Source: Pezicula radicicola
Taxonomy: Eukaryota > Ascomycota > Leotiomycetes > Helotiales > Dermateaceae
Assembly: GCA_003008705.1 (NCBI GenBank)
Contig: PDUO01000054.1
Location: 128,160-192,159 of the forward strand
Direction: 5' to 3'
Length of the DNA: 64,000 nt
The notes beneath the pieces were generated by a model, which had not been told where the DNA came from, did no database searches, and saw nothing but the letters and a program-made list of their open reading frames with translations. This document shows positions 11,001 to 23,011 of this stretch, piece by piece. Within the stretch, counting starts at the first letter, position 1, and every line of letters starts with the position of its first letter. Made by a program: the position numbers and the translations under genes.

Positions 11001-14000
11001 TTAATCAATCCATTCCTCCTCAAACCCCCCTTGAATGACCACCACCTCCCCATTCCTAGGACAGTAAAATGTTCCATCTCTCAAAACCGTCACCAAATTC
11101 AACTGCGCCATCTCTCTGGAATCAAACGGCAACAAAAAATGTCTCCTGATATCTACACCATCCGTATCATTCAACGCCCATGTGCACACCCAGAACTTCG
11201 TATCAACAAAGACCAAAGTATCCTGACATTTGACTTCTCGCCTTAAAGCCGAGCTGTCAATGAGACCAACTGAGAGTCGGATATATTTGAGTACAGAAGG
11301 TGGAAGTTGATCCCGAGGCCGAGTTGTGACGCTGGGTGGTGATTTAGGATGAGAGACTATAATTACCTTGCTTGTTTGACGGAAGCCCCAAGGACATCTA
11401 GCTGAGAGAATCAGAGAATTACCGTCTGCAGTTGCGACAACTCGGTTAACCGGTTCTTTAATCTCATTGATATGCATACCATCTAATGCAGCTGGCAATG
11501 AAGCTCCATCCTCATCAAACCTGAGCGTTTCAACCAATGACAGATCAGACCGCTTCAGAACTTGAAGACTGTTAAAAGTCAATCCGAGAATTAAGTCTTG
11601 GTTTAATGGGTCATTGAAATATTGCTGTATATGTAGCGTCGGAAATGGAGATGCGAGAGTAGATTTCGAGTCGAGGGAGTGAAGCTGAAGACGATCTGTC
11701 GACCTTATCAAGAGATTCTTTCCGTCTGGCGAGAACAGCAACTGGGTTGCTGGAGATGGTAGCGTTACATCGAGGAGCCGGGCTGACAATCTTGCATCTT
11801 GTACCATGACTCGGCCACTTAGATCCGCAGAAGCAACATAAGTCCCATCAGAGCTCACAGCTAAGCAATGACTCGCCATTTCTTGATGAATAGTTTGAGC
11901 AACTGTGCCATCTTGACCGACCTTGCTAAGAATACCTGCTTCATCTGCTGAATAGAATGAGCGATTATTGGGATTGACAGCTAATGCCGTGACAGGTTCT
12001 TCCATCTTCATCCCACTGATTGTAGCGGCAGACGTTTCCTGTATTGTGGGGGGATTAGAGCTCGATACGTCACTATCCCTTTCTTCTTCCTCTGCAAGCC
12101 TAACCAAGGCATTTGGTTGCCATATGTTCATCATTGACAAACGCATATCATACACACACCGACCATCTGGCGATATAGCTAACGCAGAACTCTGAGATGC
12201 AGCTTTGACTTGATACACGAGAGCGCAAGTGTAGAAGTTCCAAACTTGAAGAGTTCCGTCTGACTGTGCTGTTGCAAAAAGACCGCCGCTAGGGCTGCAT
12301 GCAATTTCTGAGGCACAAATATTAACAGATTCGTGCTTGTTATTCTGAGGATCCCATATGAAGACACAACCACCATCGAAAATGCCGAGCAGGTGGCCAC
12401 TGGCCGCATTCCAATGCATTCTCACAACATCAGAAGAGCAAGATTGCATTGCAGACTTGTTTCCACCTCTGAGACAGCGTGCAACGAGTTGAAAACTGTC
12501 GGTTGTCCATACTGACATTGGCGAGTCTCTATATGCGAAGGCTATCTGAGAGCCATCCGGCTTAAATCGCACAATAGTTGGAGCAGACGATGTACCAGTA
12601 AAGCTGAGGTCTGGCACTTCTGGGTCATATTGAGCTGTACTTGTGACTGGAATATTGCGTAGAAAATTGTCGTCAGAGAACGTTAAAACTCTCAAATCGC
12701 CCTCAGAAAAGCACGCATCAAGAATTCTTGCACCTTCAGTATTTTGAAAGCTGTAAAGATTCTCGTTGTTGAGAAGGTTCCAAACGGTCGTGCGTTTTAC
12801 ACCACAAGCTAGTAGAGTGCTACCCACCACACTCATTCGAGCACAGATTATTCCATCCCCATCCTTAATAGACATAAATGTCTCACATGTTGAAGCGTGG
12901 AATGCAGTCAAGCGGTTCCCAGAATCAGTGACAACAAAATACTCCTCTGAACAAGTAACACTGCGGATTTCTGGCGCATCTTCGAGAACGAACTTGGCGA
13001 GATAATCATCCCAATAGTCTTTATTGCCCGTGATGGTTAATGGTGAATCGGATCCGAAGGTCTGTCTGAGGATTGAGTTCCTCGGACAGAACTGGGAGAG
13101 TCTGTAAATCAGCTCTGGGTACTGACTGATATCTCTCCCAAACTTGCCCACAATCTTGACCAAATCCACTGTCCATTTCCGTAGAATATCCTCTTCCATT
13201 AATGCCGAATACAATGGGTTTTCGGCCCGATCTTCCTCCAATTTGTCTTCAAGAAATGCCGATATCATCTTAGATGCGTGCGTGATACATTTCAGCTGGT
13301 CTGCAACCGCCAATATATGAATCCACACCAGAACTGCTGGCCCTTGAAAGAATTTGAGAAGCAGCTTTGTAGAGCTCAATCTATCATAAGCACGACTTTT
13401 TCCCAAATGATAGGCCCAATTCCTAGCAGAATACTCCAACATTCCACTATTCTCCAACCGATTGAGACGCAATCTTGCACTTGGATCCATCAATATCTCA
13501 AGGCATCTTGAGAATAACATATTGTTGCCACGTCGAGGCTCCACTGCTAGCCAAGGATGAGGAGAGCTTAACAAGAACTCGTGTGCCGATGAATGAATCA
13601 AGTCCACCAATGTTGTGTTCTGATCTACCGCGATGAGCTCCCCACATATATTTGAGATTGTCCAGCTTAGATTCAAGATCTTTCGACCAGGGTCAATTGC
13701 CTCTTGCAATTTCTGTAACGTCAATATTCGTGAGGAGCATGCTACCCAAGTTATGATCTTATTTGCCAATACTAGTTCCTCCGGCCTGGTAATCTTTTGG
13801 TCGAGATTGGTTTGGATGAATTCGAACAGACTTCGTAGTTCCTGAGGAAGACTATCAATTGTTTCTTCGATCTCCTCGCGTGTATTACACTGTAGAGCTT
13901 TCCCCACAATGACAGCCGCCCAAAGAAAGTTGCCGCCTGCTCTCTGGATTATAGTGCGTATCACATGATCCTTAAGAGCTAGGCCCCATCGCTTGCTGGT

Positions 14001-15739
14001 TGTCCTTAACTTATACGCAACATAACGCGCGAGGTCGGTTTGGGCTGGGTCGCAGTACTTGACCTGCGCATCCTGAAGAGATAAGGTGGCACACTGCATT
14101 GCAGAACTCAGTCCATCAAAGTGCGATGTCAATTCCTGATAACGTCCTGTTATGAGGATACGCAATGGCAAACCAAGCTGTGCTAGGCTATCAAGTGTAT
14201 TGAGCACGTGCTGCGGCGAATTTGATGCGTCAAGACTATCAATCACCCAGTATATTGGACCAGGAAAATTAACCTTGGAGAGCATCCCGAAAAATAGCTT
14301 CTGCCACAATACTCGAGCATCCGATTTTGGCGTAATGACTCCTTTTGTGACGAGCTTGATAACCCGGCGTTGGTAATCCTGGGAATACGCTGACAGTTGA
14401 TATGCTAGAGAACGAAGAAGGCTGTTAAACCTTCTCTTGCTCAAATCAGAATGGCGAAAAAAGAAGAACTGGCATGGCATATTGTGCTGCTTTAAATGGC
14501 GGATGATGAACGAGGAGAGCACAGATTTTCCGACTCCAGGGGGTCCGTGAATCCATAGCATAGTAGGTGTCGGCGACCTTCCGAACATCCATGTTTCGAA
14601 TTCTGGTGTATCTACAAGCCATGTACAGGTTCCTTCCATCTGCTGTTCGCTAAATACGTCTAGATCTTCAGAAACCTGGTCGTCCACCACCTCAAGGGCT
14701 TGTTGCAGTTCGTCAGGTACCTCGCTATCTGTTGATGACTCGCTGATTATTCTCTTTCGCTGGAAACGACGAGCAAGTGAGCGAAGCATGTCTTTGATAG
14801 TCAAGTAGCACTCATCACTAGGACTCTCAAATTTAGCGATAGTACGATGATTGGCGTTGAGGGGCGCAGATATTTCATCACGGTATCCAAGCACTGCCGA
14901 GTCTTTCGCAACAATTAATATCTTTGTAGGCCCTATGGGAGTCTCTAAGGTCTCAAAGAATGATATTAACTGAAGCTTAGTGAAGTGATTCCGAAACTGG
15001 TCATTAATAGCTTGCAAGGACATCGAATTCCGCTGCAGTTCAGAGATGAACTGCGTTGATGATTGACCAAACGGGCTGATAGTCAGAATTCTATTCAGCG
15101 TATTGGAGAAGTCGTTCCCGCGGTGAGGAGTAGCGAGAAATACAATGCTGCACCAATTCTGGACGATATCCTTGAATTGTGGATCGTTCAGACCGAGAAT
15201 GTAAGCTTGCTTCGTGACAAGCCCACCCATTGAATGTACGACAAAGATGATGGGGATCTTGCCCAAGTTCGACTCATCTGCTTGTTCATGTATTTTTAAA
15301 CGAAGCAAGAGGTCTCTGGCAAAGTCAGCGATATTGAGAGTGCCTGACGAGCTACGGTCAGAGAAGAATCCATTATAGCCGAAGGAGGATATTCTCGCGC
15401 CCGAGAGGCCAGGCTCTCTTGGGAGCCATTCCTTGGGCCAGAAATTGCTCAGATCATCGTTGAATGCCCAAGTTGCGCGGCTAGAACCCCCAAGCCCATG
15501 GACAAAGATGATGTCGATGGTAGGTACTGAATGAGGAAGGTGAAGAACTGTCAGGCCGAGAGGGTCGTCTCGCCGTCTGCGGATTCGGTCGCTCGGCGAT
15601 TCTGAAGAGGTCGGAGATCCTACAAGATAGTCTGAACCGGAAGTGGAGCGGCCAGAACTTCTACGACGCCAAGATGATTGAGACTATTTGATATGAGCCG
15701 AGCCTTTTCTAAGGGCTTGTATCGCTTTTAACGTACCAT
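11001..15739 (-). CDS. STAND/NLR protein: lipase-like effector, NACHT NTPase, WD-like repeats
   Basis: Fungal NOD-like receptor, a class implicated in non-self recognition and heterokaryon incompatibility. One uninterrupted frame runs from 15683 to the stop at 11001-11003, about 1,560 residues. My start joins an ATG at 15739-15737 to it through a 53-bp intron (15736-15684); this part is tentative. Domains by approximate residue: an alpha/beta-hydrolase effector at 55-320 with IIFVHGLGGSSRATW, the nucleophile elbow VVHSMGGL (Ser about 152) and FLATPHRG. The NACHT domain has Walker A GPPGVGKS near 381-388 and Walker B IYWVIDSLDA near 478. A winged-helix/linker follows, then from about 860 a long set of degenerate WD-type repeats (for example PDGSQIAFAYRDSPMSVW, PSGGLFATAQSDGTLQVW). 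The repeats are diverged, not the near-identical HET-E kind. All key NTPase residues are present, so this is the only apparently working NLR among three in the window. Downstream effector action is inferred from domain order. Confidence 0.88.
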
Positions 15740-17100
15740 TCCCAGCCTTGCCAACGGTTGTTCGAGCGGGGACTCGCTCGATAGCTACTTTAACACTAGA
15801 TTCCTTGCTTTATTGAGCGTAGCAAATAATAATGGAGAGCGATGTTGGAACATAGGGTAAGACAACTGAAGGTAAATCTCCTTAGGGTGCTGCACAAACT
15901 GAAGATGAGAGTGCTAGATAACATGAGGCTGCAGTCAGCCTTGAATTGGCTGATTAGGTAATATTGGACAAGGCGCACTATTCTCGTAAGCAGCGTAGCG
16001 ATTCGTCGATTATTGCACTAATGCCGGTACGGTTGCACTCTTTTCGCAAGGCAGCAGCCGGAGCTTAGCGACACCGTCAGCGCTAGTGTACCAGTAACCA
16101 CTTTTACCAATGCTCTTTCTATCTGTAAAATGCGTTCTGTGCTTCGGAATTTTGTGCAGCCTGTAGACGAAATTCTTTTCAAATTGATCTATGGTTGTAA
16201 TAATTCAGCTGTCACAAGAACTCCGTAACTACAGTAGCTGCAATAATAGCAGCAGCGAAAACAAGAGCAAAAACAACAGCAATAGAGACACCCCGCAGCT
16301 CTGAACGTACTACTAGGAGACTAGGCCCATATCGCGAAGTGTCCCTTAACACCAAAATGAGAAGATGAGTACTTTAAATTTTAATATATAAAGTTTTTAT
16401 TTAATAATAATTTTATATTAATAAGTGTTCGAACATCGATTTCTCGTATCACGTGTTGTATTATGTAAGTGCGCCAGCTCCACGCTGGGCCAATCATAGG
16501 CCACACCTAGCCGGGCCGCGCCGCGCCATTAGCCCAAACAGGACTAGTCTTTATTAATAGATTTATATAATTAGACTACGATTCCACTTAGTAGTTAGAG
16601 AATCGAACTAATCTTACTACAATACAGTACACTACGTGATACTCACTAGTTTACTAGTTGTTATTAGATTAGGAAGCTATTCGGTTTATACTAATAATAA
16701 GATTATTAAAAGAAAAAAAGAAAAATCTTAAATTATAAAAAGTTAATATATAAATTATTTATTACTTTTAGAAATAAAAAACCTTTATTAAATAATAATA
16801 AATAATAAAATAAATAAAATATTAAAAAGTTATTAAAGTTTATTTACTTTTAAAAAAAAGAATACTTTTATTAAATATAATTAAAAGTAAATAAAAATAA
16901 TAAACTATATAATCTACTACTAAGGTTTTTTTAATAGCTAATATTAAGAATATCTTATAAAATTTAATTAAAAGAATAAAGTTAAATACTATTATTTATA
17001 AAAAGAGATAAATAATACTTATACTTTATACTTCTTTTATAGTAATCTAGAGTCTAAACGAACAACTAATACACCTTCTAGTTTTCGATTAACAAAAACA
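15740..17100. other. Intergenic, largely AT-rich TpA-rich block
   Basis: No gene seen. About 16360-17060 is extremely AT-rich and dominated by TTAATA/TAAATA words, with GC-normal DNA on both sides. This is the composition left by strong RIP of a repeated element. I could not find convincing terminal repeats or coding sequence in it. Confidence 0.6.
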
Positions 17101-17448
17101 GTTAGAATTACTATTGTCGAAGTCTAATTATTAGCTTCTTATAGAGGAAGAGTCGTCTTAGGCCGGGATTCCCTTCCCGCCGAGTATATTAAAGACCCTT
17201 TCAAAGCGCACCACTTACACCATCGCCGAACGAGGTCGTAGAAACGATATAAAAAAGGCTTTAGAAGAGCTCGCTACTCTCTTGTCGCAAGATTGTTGCG
17301 GGGAAGCCTCCTGAAATACTTATACTTATACTGTTAGCAACGCTGGCAAATATCCTAAAGCTCAGGCTAAGATCAAAAAATACACAGTTGAACTGGCGAT
17401 CGAGTACATCAAGTGTCTACAGAGGGAGTTAGCTGAATCAAAGAGCTG
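17101..17448 (+). pseudogene. bHLH transcription-factor relic, Pho4/NUC-1-like
   Basis: Remnant of a basic helix-loop-helix DNA-binding domain resembling Pho4/NUC-1-type phosphate regulators. In one frame I read an acidic segment, then IPFPPSILKTLSKRTT, the basic region and helix 1 (YTIAERGRRNDIKKALEELA), a loop, and helix 2 with YTVELAIEYIKCLQREL, ending at TGA 17446-17448. The frame is broken by TAG near 17158-17160 (SS*AG) and TGA at 17312-17314, both single C-to-T changes from CAG and CGA. No start codon or activation domain is visible, and the left side dissolves into the AT-rich block. A regulatory gene fragment that suffered RIP is the likely history. The bHLH call rests on both halves of the domain; the subfamily is a guess. 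Confidence 0.7.
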
Positions 17449-17580
17449 ACCAGAAGGCTGTCTCCAGTAAGGGCAGCAGTTCATGCAGTGAGGGCTTGGC
17501 TGGTGGTCGTGAAATAATTACGATCAGTCTTTCCTCTACTATTCCCTGCGGAGTTTGTTCGAGTTAGGGATGCTGTCGTA

Positions 17581-18613
17581 TCAGGGATGCTTGCCTCGGT
17601 TCCTACTCCTGGCGTTTGACAGGAAGCTATGGTGATTTGTCTTGACTCTGACCAGGGAAAAAACTGTGAAGCTTAATCCTTGGAGACTCTTTGGTACGTC
17701 GTTTGAGCTGGCGCTTGTCGACTCGAACTCCAGCCTCATGAGAGTCGTCGTACTACTGCCAGGAGATGAGGTGTCGTAGACGAGAGCTGGTGGTTCTTGC
17801 AACGAGACCTTCATTGTTCCCAGCGTACCTCCCATAAGCGATCGCCGCAACACTTTCGATTCTCGCTCCTTGAAGTCCATAGGGAAATCATCTGTTTCTG
17901 TTGGGGGAAGCTCCTCGGTGTACGGCGCGAGAGTTACGGGGAGAAATGTCTCTAGTGACTTGCAATTCTGGGGGTCCCCAGTGGTGAAGCTCACAGCGGC
18001 TCGTAAGAAGTATGTAATACGGGGCTGCGCGAATCGCGTCCCGGTACATTGGTCGACAAACTCCTCTCCCAAATTAAACGTTTCGTTGGTGGTACGATCC
18101 GAAAATTCTACCCTCCAAAGATCCGTGTCCTCTAGCCACTGGGCGGAAACGCATTCGTGGTTCAAGTGAATGTGGGACTGAAGATGTTGAGCTACGCATT
18201 TGACGTAGGCCAGGATCTTGGGTTGGCTTGCGTATGTTGTTGACCATTCGGGGTTGGGGGCGAAGGAATAGGAGTATAACTTGGATGAGCGTTGACCGTT
18301 AGCAAATGTTGCGTGTAGTGACATTTATACGACAGAGAAACTTGCTGTGAGAAAGCTTCTTACCTGGGAAGGGATATCGCAGCTGAGGTTGGGGTATGTG
18401 TTCTTAGACCAGGTGCCTCCAATATCATTTCCTTTGTCAAAGATCTCGAAGGTTACGTTTTTGAATTTTGATTGTAGCTGGATCCCTGCACAGATGCCTT
18501 TGTAACATGTCAGTCTGGATATTTGTCGAAGAGGGCTAGGTCTCGATGCTTGACCTACCTGACATGCCAGCTCCAATGATAATTACATCTGGAGGTACTC
18601 CAGGGGAATTCAT
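17581..18613 (-). pseudogene. Flavin-containing (Baeyer-Villiger-like) monooxygenase, NADPH fold missing
   Basis: Exons 18613-18559, 18497-18364 and 18279-17581 splice into about 295 codons. The start reads MNSPGVPPDVIIIGAGMSG, the FAD-binding GxGxxG, followed by EIFDKGNDIGGTW, CDIPSQLYSYSFAPNPEW and an E..QCTG segment, all classic for FMO/BVMO enzymes. These enzymes need a second Rossmann motif for NADPH about 50 residues later. Here the sequence jumps from VDQCTG straight to RITYFLRAA and a C-terminal-like APYTEEL, so the NADPH-binding region is absent, and the C-terminus is unlike the family. The length is little over half of the usual 500-600. Introns (61 and 84 bp) are intact. I read it as a gene with an internal deletion and a scrambled tail, unlikely to be an active monooxygenase. 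Confidence 0.75.
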
Positions 18614-18922
18614 AGTTGAAGACCTTCAAGTCGAATAAATGTGATATGTTAGCTTCATCTCGTCCATTTTGATGACCTTGAAATATACCGAGTAGTGACA
18701 TCCTCTTCGCTGGTGACATTCTCTTTCTTGGTAACCTGAAGGCCCTGTTTAAATAACTAATGCCTAGAAAAAATAGGAGCTTATTGTAAACGTAAGCTAT
18801 GGCCTCCGTGGTATGTCACCAATGAAAGCCACTCGAAGCAAACATTTTCTGTAGGGAACTCAAGATATTCGTACAACAGATAAATTCGCATAGAGATGAT
18901 CGTACCAGCATGGGCAAGAACA

Positions 18923-19822
18923 TCAACCTTTTATGTATTCCAAGACGCTAGATAGCAATTCGTTTTCGACTCTGCAACCACCATCTCCCTCGCCTTTTAC
19001 AAAACCATTCCAGAGACGAATGCCAATCTCGATCATGTCGACCCCTCTCTTATTATGTTCACGCACCAGCTCATATGCCACAGAACATAATGTTGTCCTG
19101 CTATCGGGATGGCTGGAGGTCGGGAGAACGGATTCAGCAGGGCAAAAAGGATTGATACTTGGTGCGGATAAGGACGAGTCGTATGGAAAGGGCAGAGAAG
19201 GCGCGGAAAAGCTTTGAGGCATAGAAGAGGGGTCGAAAGAGGACATCGATTGAAGAGGCTCGAACAGCATGTCGAACTCGTCCGCGGGGAGTTGTAGAAA
19301 CGAATCTGCGAACATTTCATCTGAGCCAGCGGGCATGCTTGCGTCGTCGGCGGTTGGCTTCATGGCTGCCGACTTTCGCGACATCAGCACGAAGGCTACA
19401 TTGATAGATTACCGTTCTCTAGACTTACCAGGTTTTCTTGTGCTGTTTCTCGGGAGCCTTGCAGACGATTGTTGCTATCTGCAGCCTCGGGGACGCCACC
19501 CTCTGCTGCGAGATGAGTGTCCACCAAAGCCTGCTCCACGCCTGCAAGGGCTAACAACTCCCGGAGCTTTCTATTCTCCTCCTCAAGCCGGATGATGGTG
19601 TCCTGGGGAACGACATCGGGTGTGCACGGCACAAGTCCATGTGCGTTGCATTCGTGGACCTTGCGCTCCAGCTCGGCGACATACTCGCGTCTACGCGCCC
19701 GCGAACGTCGCTGATTGTTGCGCACTCTGATCAAGTTAGAAGACTGTGAATTGAATCCGGTCAGCATGACCTCGAGAGGAGTGGGATGGACTGCTGACCT
19801 CTCCTGTAGTTTTCGGCGGCAT
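18923..19822 (-). CDS. bZIP transcription factor
   Basis: Nuclear DNA-binding regulator of 262 residues, targets unknown. Exons 19822-19799 (MPPKTTGE), 19743-19429 and 19372-18923. The first intron (55 bp) has donor GTCAGC and branch GCTGACC; the second is 56 bp. The basic region RVRNNQRRSRARRREY begins near residue 13 and continues into a leucine zipper (ELERKVHEC... LEEENRKLRELLALAG). The C-terminal third is conserved in a fungal bZIP family: CSVAYELVREHNKRG, IGIRLWNGF and a final SVLEYIKG. The start codon is chosen because it splices directly into the basic region. It is divergent from the MCT-type carrier gene at 20410 across 587 bp. Regulation of that neighbour is possible but only suggested by position. 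Confidence 0.9.
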
Positions 19823-20409
19823 GGTTGCGAGAATGCGGTTTGAATTGGTTTTGGTGAGGAGTGGGGAAAATCGATCGCTCAGATGAGGTCGGCGCGACCG
19901 CAGAATGACCGCATCGCATCGCATCGAGCGCCACCAAATCTTGTTCAATTTCCAAGGCACATTGAGCCTTTAATATAATACTAGATTGAAGTCCTATTTT
20001 TTTTTGAAAAAATAATTGAAAAAATTGGGATTGTTTTTATAAAAGCTAGTCCCCTTTTCTTTTTACGAATCTTAACACGGGCGATACCACCACCAGCCGC
20101 ATCATTTGGCCACAACAACAACAACAACAACAACAACAAAAATGCGAGAAAAGAAGGCGATGATCTCGGGCTTTGGCACAGTTGCTCAGACACGTTCCTT
20201 TTCTAGAATCTTTAAAGCCTTGAGCTTATCCCCCAACCCAAGCTGCGGCTCTGGGAACGGTGACATATCAAACAGCCCCATCGCAGCAATGACAGATCGG
20301 CGGAACAGTGACATATCACCCCTCCTTATTATCTCCATTGCCCACTCTTCTCCCGAAGAGGCTGAGGTCTATTATCTTGTCTGTTGTCCATTCTCATGCA
20401 GACCCGACA
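19823..20409. promoter_or_regulatory. Divergent intergenic region between bZIP gene and MFS gene
   Basis: 587 bp shared upstream sequence of two divergently transcribed genes. It contains T/A tracts at 19995-20035 and a CAA microsatellite of about nine units at 20111-20139. No binding site can be assigned with confidence. Confidence 0.5.
20111..20139. repeat. CAA trinucleotide microsatellite
   Basis: About nine uninterrupted CAA units, upstream of the MFS carrier gene. Seen directly; probably length-variable between isolates. Confidence 0.95.
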
Positions 20410-21917
20410 ATGAGCACAACATGCGATGCTGAGGATCCATCTCCCGCGGTCCCGAGGCCGCCTGACGGTGGATATGGCTGGGTTTGCGTTGCCGCATGCT
20501 TTGCAATCAACTGCTTCACGTGGGGTGTCGTTGCTGTAAGATTATTGATATCCATATCCAACACAGCAACACAATCCTCCTCGCCGCATTGCTGACCATT
20601 GAAGCACAGTCGTACGGCGTCTTTCTCGGATACTACCTCGAAAACGGGATCTACCCAGCGGCCACACCTACGGACTTTGCCTTCATCGGAGGACTAAACT
20701 TTTCCGTGGCGATGCTAGCCTCTCCAACCGTGACGGTCCTGGTCCGCCGCAACCCCTTCGGCATTCACCTGCCCATGCTCATTGGTGTAGGTTTGCAAAC
20801 AGCTGGTTTTATTACAGCATCATTTGCAACACGTATTTGGCATCTTTACCTTACCCAAGGCGTCCTAGTTGGATTGGGAGTGGGTTTCACCTACATTCCC
20901 AGCATCGCCGTTCTCTCTCAGTGGTTCCGTCGGCGCCGCAGCCTAGCAAACGGCATCAGTGCTGCGGGATCTGGTGTCGGAGGGCTCATGTTCTCCTTCT
21001 TGGTACGAGCAGCTATTAGCAATGTCTCTCCGGCCTGGTCACTTCGCATTACTGGGCTCGTCAGTGGATTCATGAATATTCTAGCAACAGTTGCCATCCG
21101 GAGCCGCAATCATATCATTCAGCCAAAACAACATCCGTTTGACATGGATCTTCTTTGCCGTTACGATGTCATGCTGATTCTTGCCTGGGCCTTTGTGAGC
21201 ATGTTAGGCTACATAACTCTACTCTTTTCTATGTCAAACTTTGCAAGCTCGATAGGTCTAGGTGAATCTCAATCTGCCAATGTTACAGCCTTTCTAAACC
21301 TGGGTACTGCACTTGGAAGGCCGTTTATTGGAATTATCAGTGATTATTTTGGTCGAATCCAGACTGCGGGATTCATAACTCTTCTGTGTGCACTATCGGT
21401 CTTTGCAATTTGGATCCCAGCTACCTCGTACGGAGTTACCATTCTCTTTGTGATTGTGAATGGTGCAATACTGGGTGTCTTTTGGGTTGTAAGTCATCTG
21501 CCGACCCGCCGCTCATTTCTTAAACTAACCTCATATGGAGACTATTGGGCCAATATGTACAGAAGTCGTGGGACTTGGAGAACTACCATCTATGCTCTCA
21601 CTAGCCTGGTTAGTGATCGTGCTACCAACCACCTGTAAGTTCAACCCTATTCTATGTTTGAAGGGTGATTCTCACGTTATTGTTGTCCCAATTTTGTAGT
21701 TTCGGAAGTAATCGCACTCAAACTAAGACGCCCTGGATTAGGAAATGAGTTCCTCTACCCTCAGATCTTTGCCGGGCTAGCGTACCTCATAGCTAGCATT
21801 ATTAGTCTGGAGTTATGGCGAGTTCACCGACGATCAACTGTCGTTGAATATGCTTCAAGTCAGGGAGCCCCTGAAGGAGAAACCAGCGTCGCCTTGACAG
21901 CCAGGCATAACCCTTAG
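20410..21917 (+). CDS. Monocarboxylate-transporter-like MFS carrier
   Basis: Plasma-membrane transporter of the monocarboxylate (MCT/MCH) branch of the major facilitator superfamily; cargo unknown. Exons 20410-20535, 20610-21488, 21541-21634 and 21700-21917 give 438 residues, typical length. The family signature PDGGYGWVCVAACFAINCF starts TM1 near residue 19. SYGVFLGYY opens after intron 1, the loop FRRRRSLANGIS lies between TM4 and TM5, and ALGRPFIGIISDYFGR follows the central loop. Twelve hydrophobic segments are expected. The last exon encodes the hydrophilic tail ending TARHNP. The intron after FWV removes a segment with in-frame stops and restores TIGPICTEVVGLGELP. The frame is intact. 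It is divergent from the bZIP gene and is one of two MCT-type carriers here (the other at 30680). Confidence 0.92.
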
Positions 21918-23011
21918 CCAATATATACATTGGACCAGATAACTACCGCTCAAAGTAGATTCATCTTCGTTTGCAGTGGAGAGGGAGCTTGCACTATGGG
22001 ACATTTAACAATCCAAGTGGGTTGTAGCAATGGATACATTAGAGAATCACGAAGAAGTGGAGTTTATTAGCCCCCTGAGTACTAGCCAACGAGGCAAGTT
22101 GCAGTATTGACAATACATTGAGCTCTCATCTATTTTGCATGCAAGGGTACGTCATCTATCTTAGCAGCTGTTTGGATGGTATACTGGGAGGAAAGGCACG
22201 CATACCACCTCAATGCAGATGGGCTGCGTCGGGCATTGCGAACATGGTTTGGCCAGTTCCGGACACTTTGCAGGCTATGGGCACAAACACTCATGACATG
22301 ACAACGGTTCTGAGAGATCTGTGCGTTTATTGTACAAATTTCGGGGTAGGAAAAGCTTTCCATGCCCATAGGGGCCAATTCTTTTTCCTCGCAATGCAGA
22401 ACAATACACTCGCCATCAGGAGATACATTGTTGCCAAATATGGCCGTATTGCCATCCATTTCAGAAACCACAAATCTTGCCTATATTCAGTTCATGCCAC
22501 AGATAAGCCGACGGCATTATTCTAGTAGTTGGTTTCTAAGCCTCTCCCTTATATTTAGACTGTTTCTCTAATATTATACTAGTTGGTCGTATATAATTTA
22601 GTACTCACTCTCTTTTGTGTATATATAATCTTATTTTCCTACCTATAGAAATTAAGTAACTATCTATTAACTTTTAATTTATATATTTATTAATATATTC
22701 TTTTATTTTCTAATAGTTATAAGCTTAGATAACTATTAGTACTTATTTAAATTATTTAAAATTATTTAATTTGTTTTAATAAACTATTAAAATAATTACT
22801 AAGTTTACTTTTATTTTTAGTAACTTTTTAAACTAATAGGCTAACGTGTGGACTTCTCTCTTCCGGATTTAGCCGTTACCAATGAATCAATATTATTGAG
22901 AGGAGAAATTGTGAGAACCTATATCTAGATACTGTTCTAAGTTTCTAATATTTCCGACGAGATAATCATCCAAATACATTCTCAGTCGCAACAACCCTGC
23001 CAAATGCAACA
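21918..23011. other. Intergenic with an AT-rich block
   Basis: No gene called. A minus-strand open segment 22130-22471 has a passage (GNTAIFGNNVSPDGECIV) reminiscent of a WD-type blade from an NLR C-terminus, but only one such unit is visible. 22530-22850 is AT-rich and RIP-like. Confidence 0.45.

Noticed and set aside
17325..17350. A hAT-type end (TACTGTTAGCAACGCTGG) inside the bHLH relic
   Set aside because: Resembles the MITE terminus over about 15 bases but no partner end or target duplication is present; probably chance.
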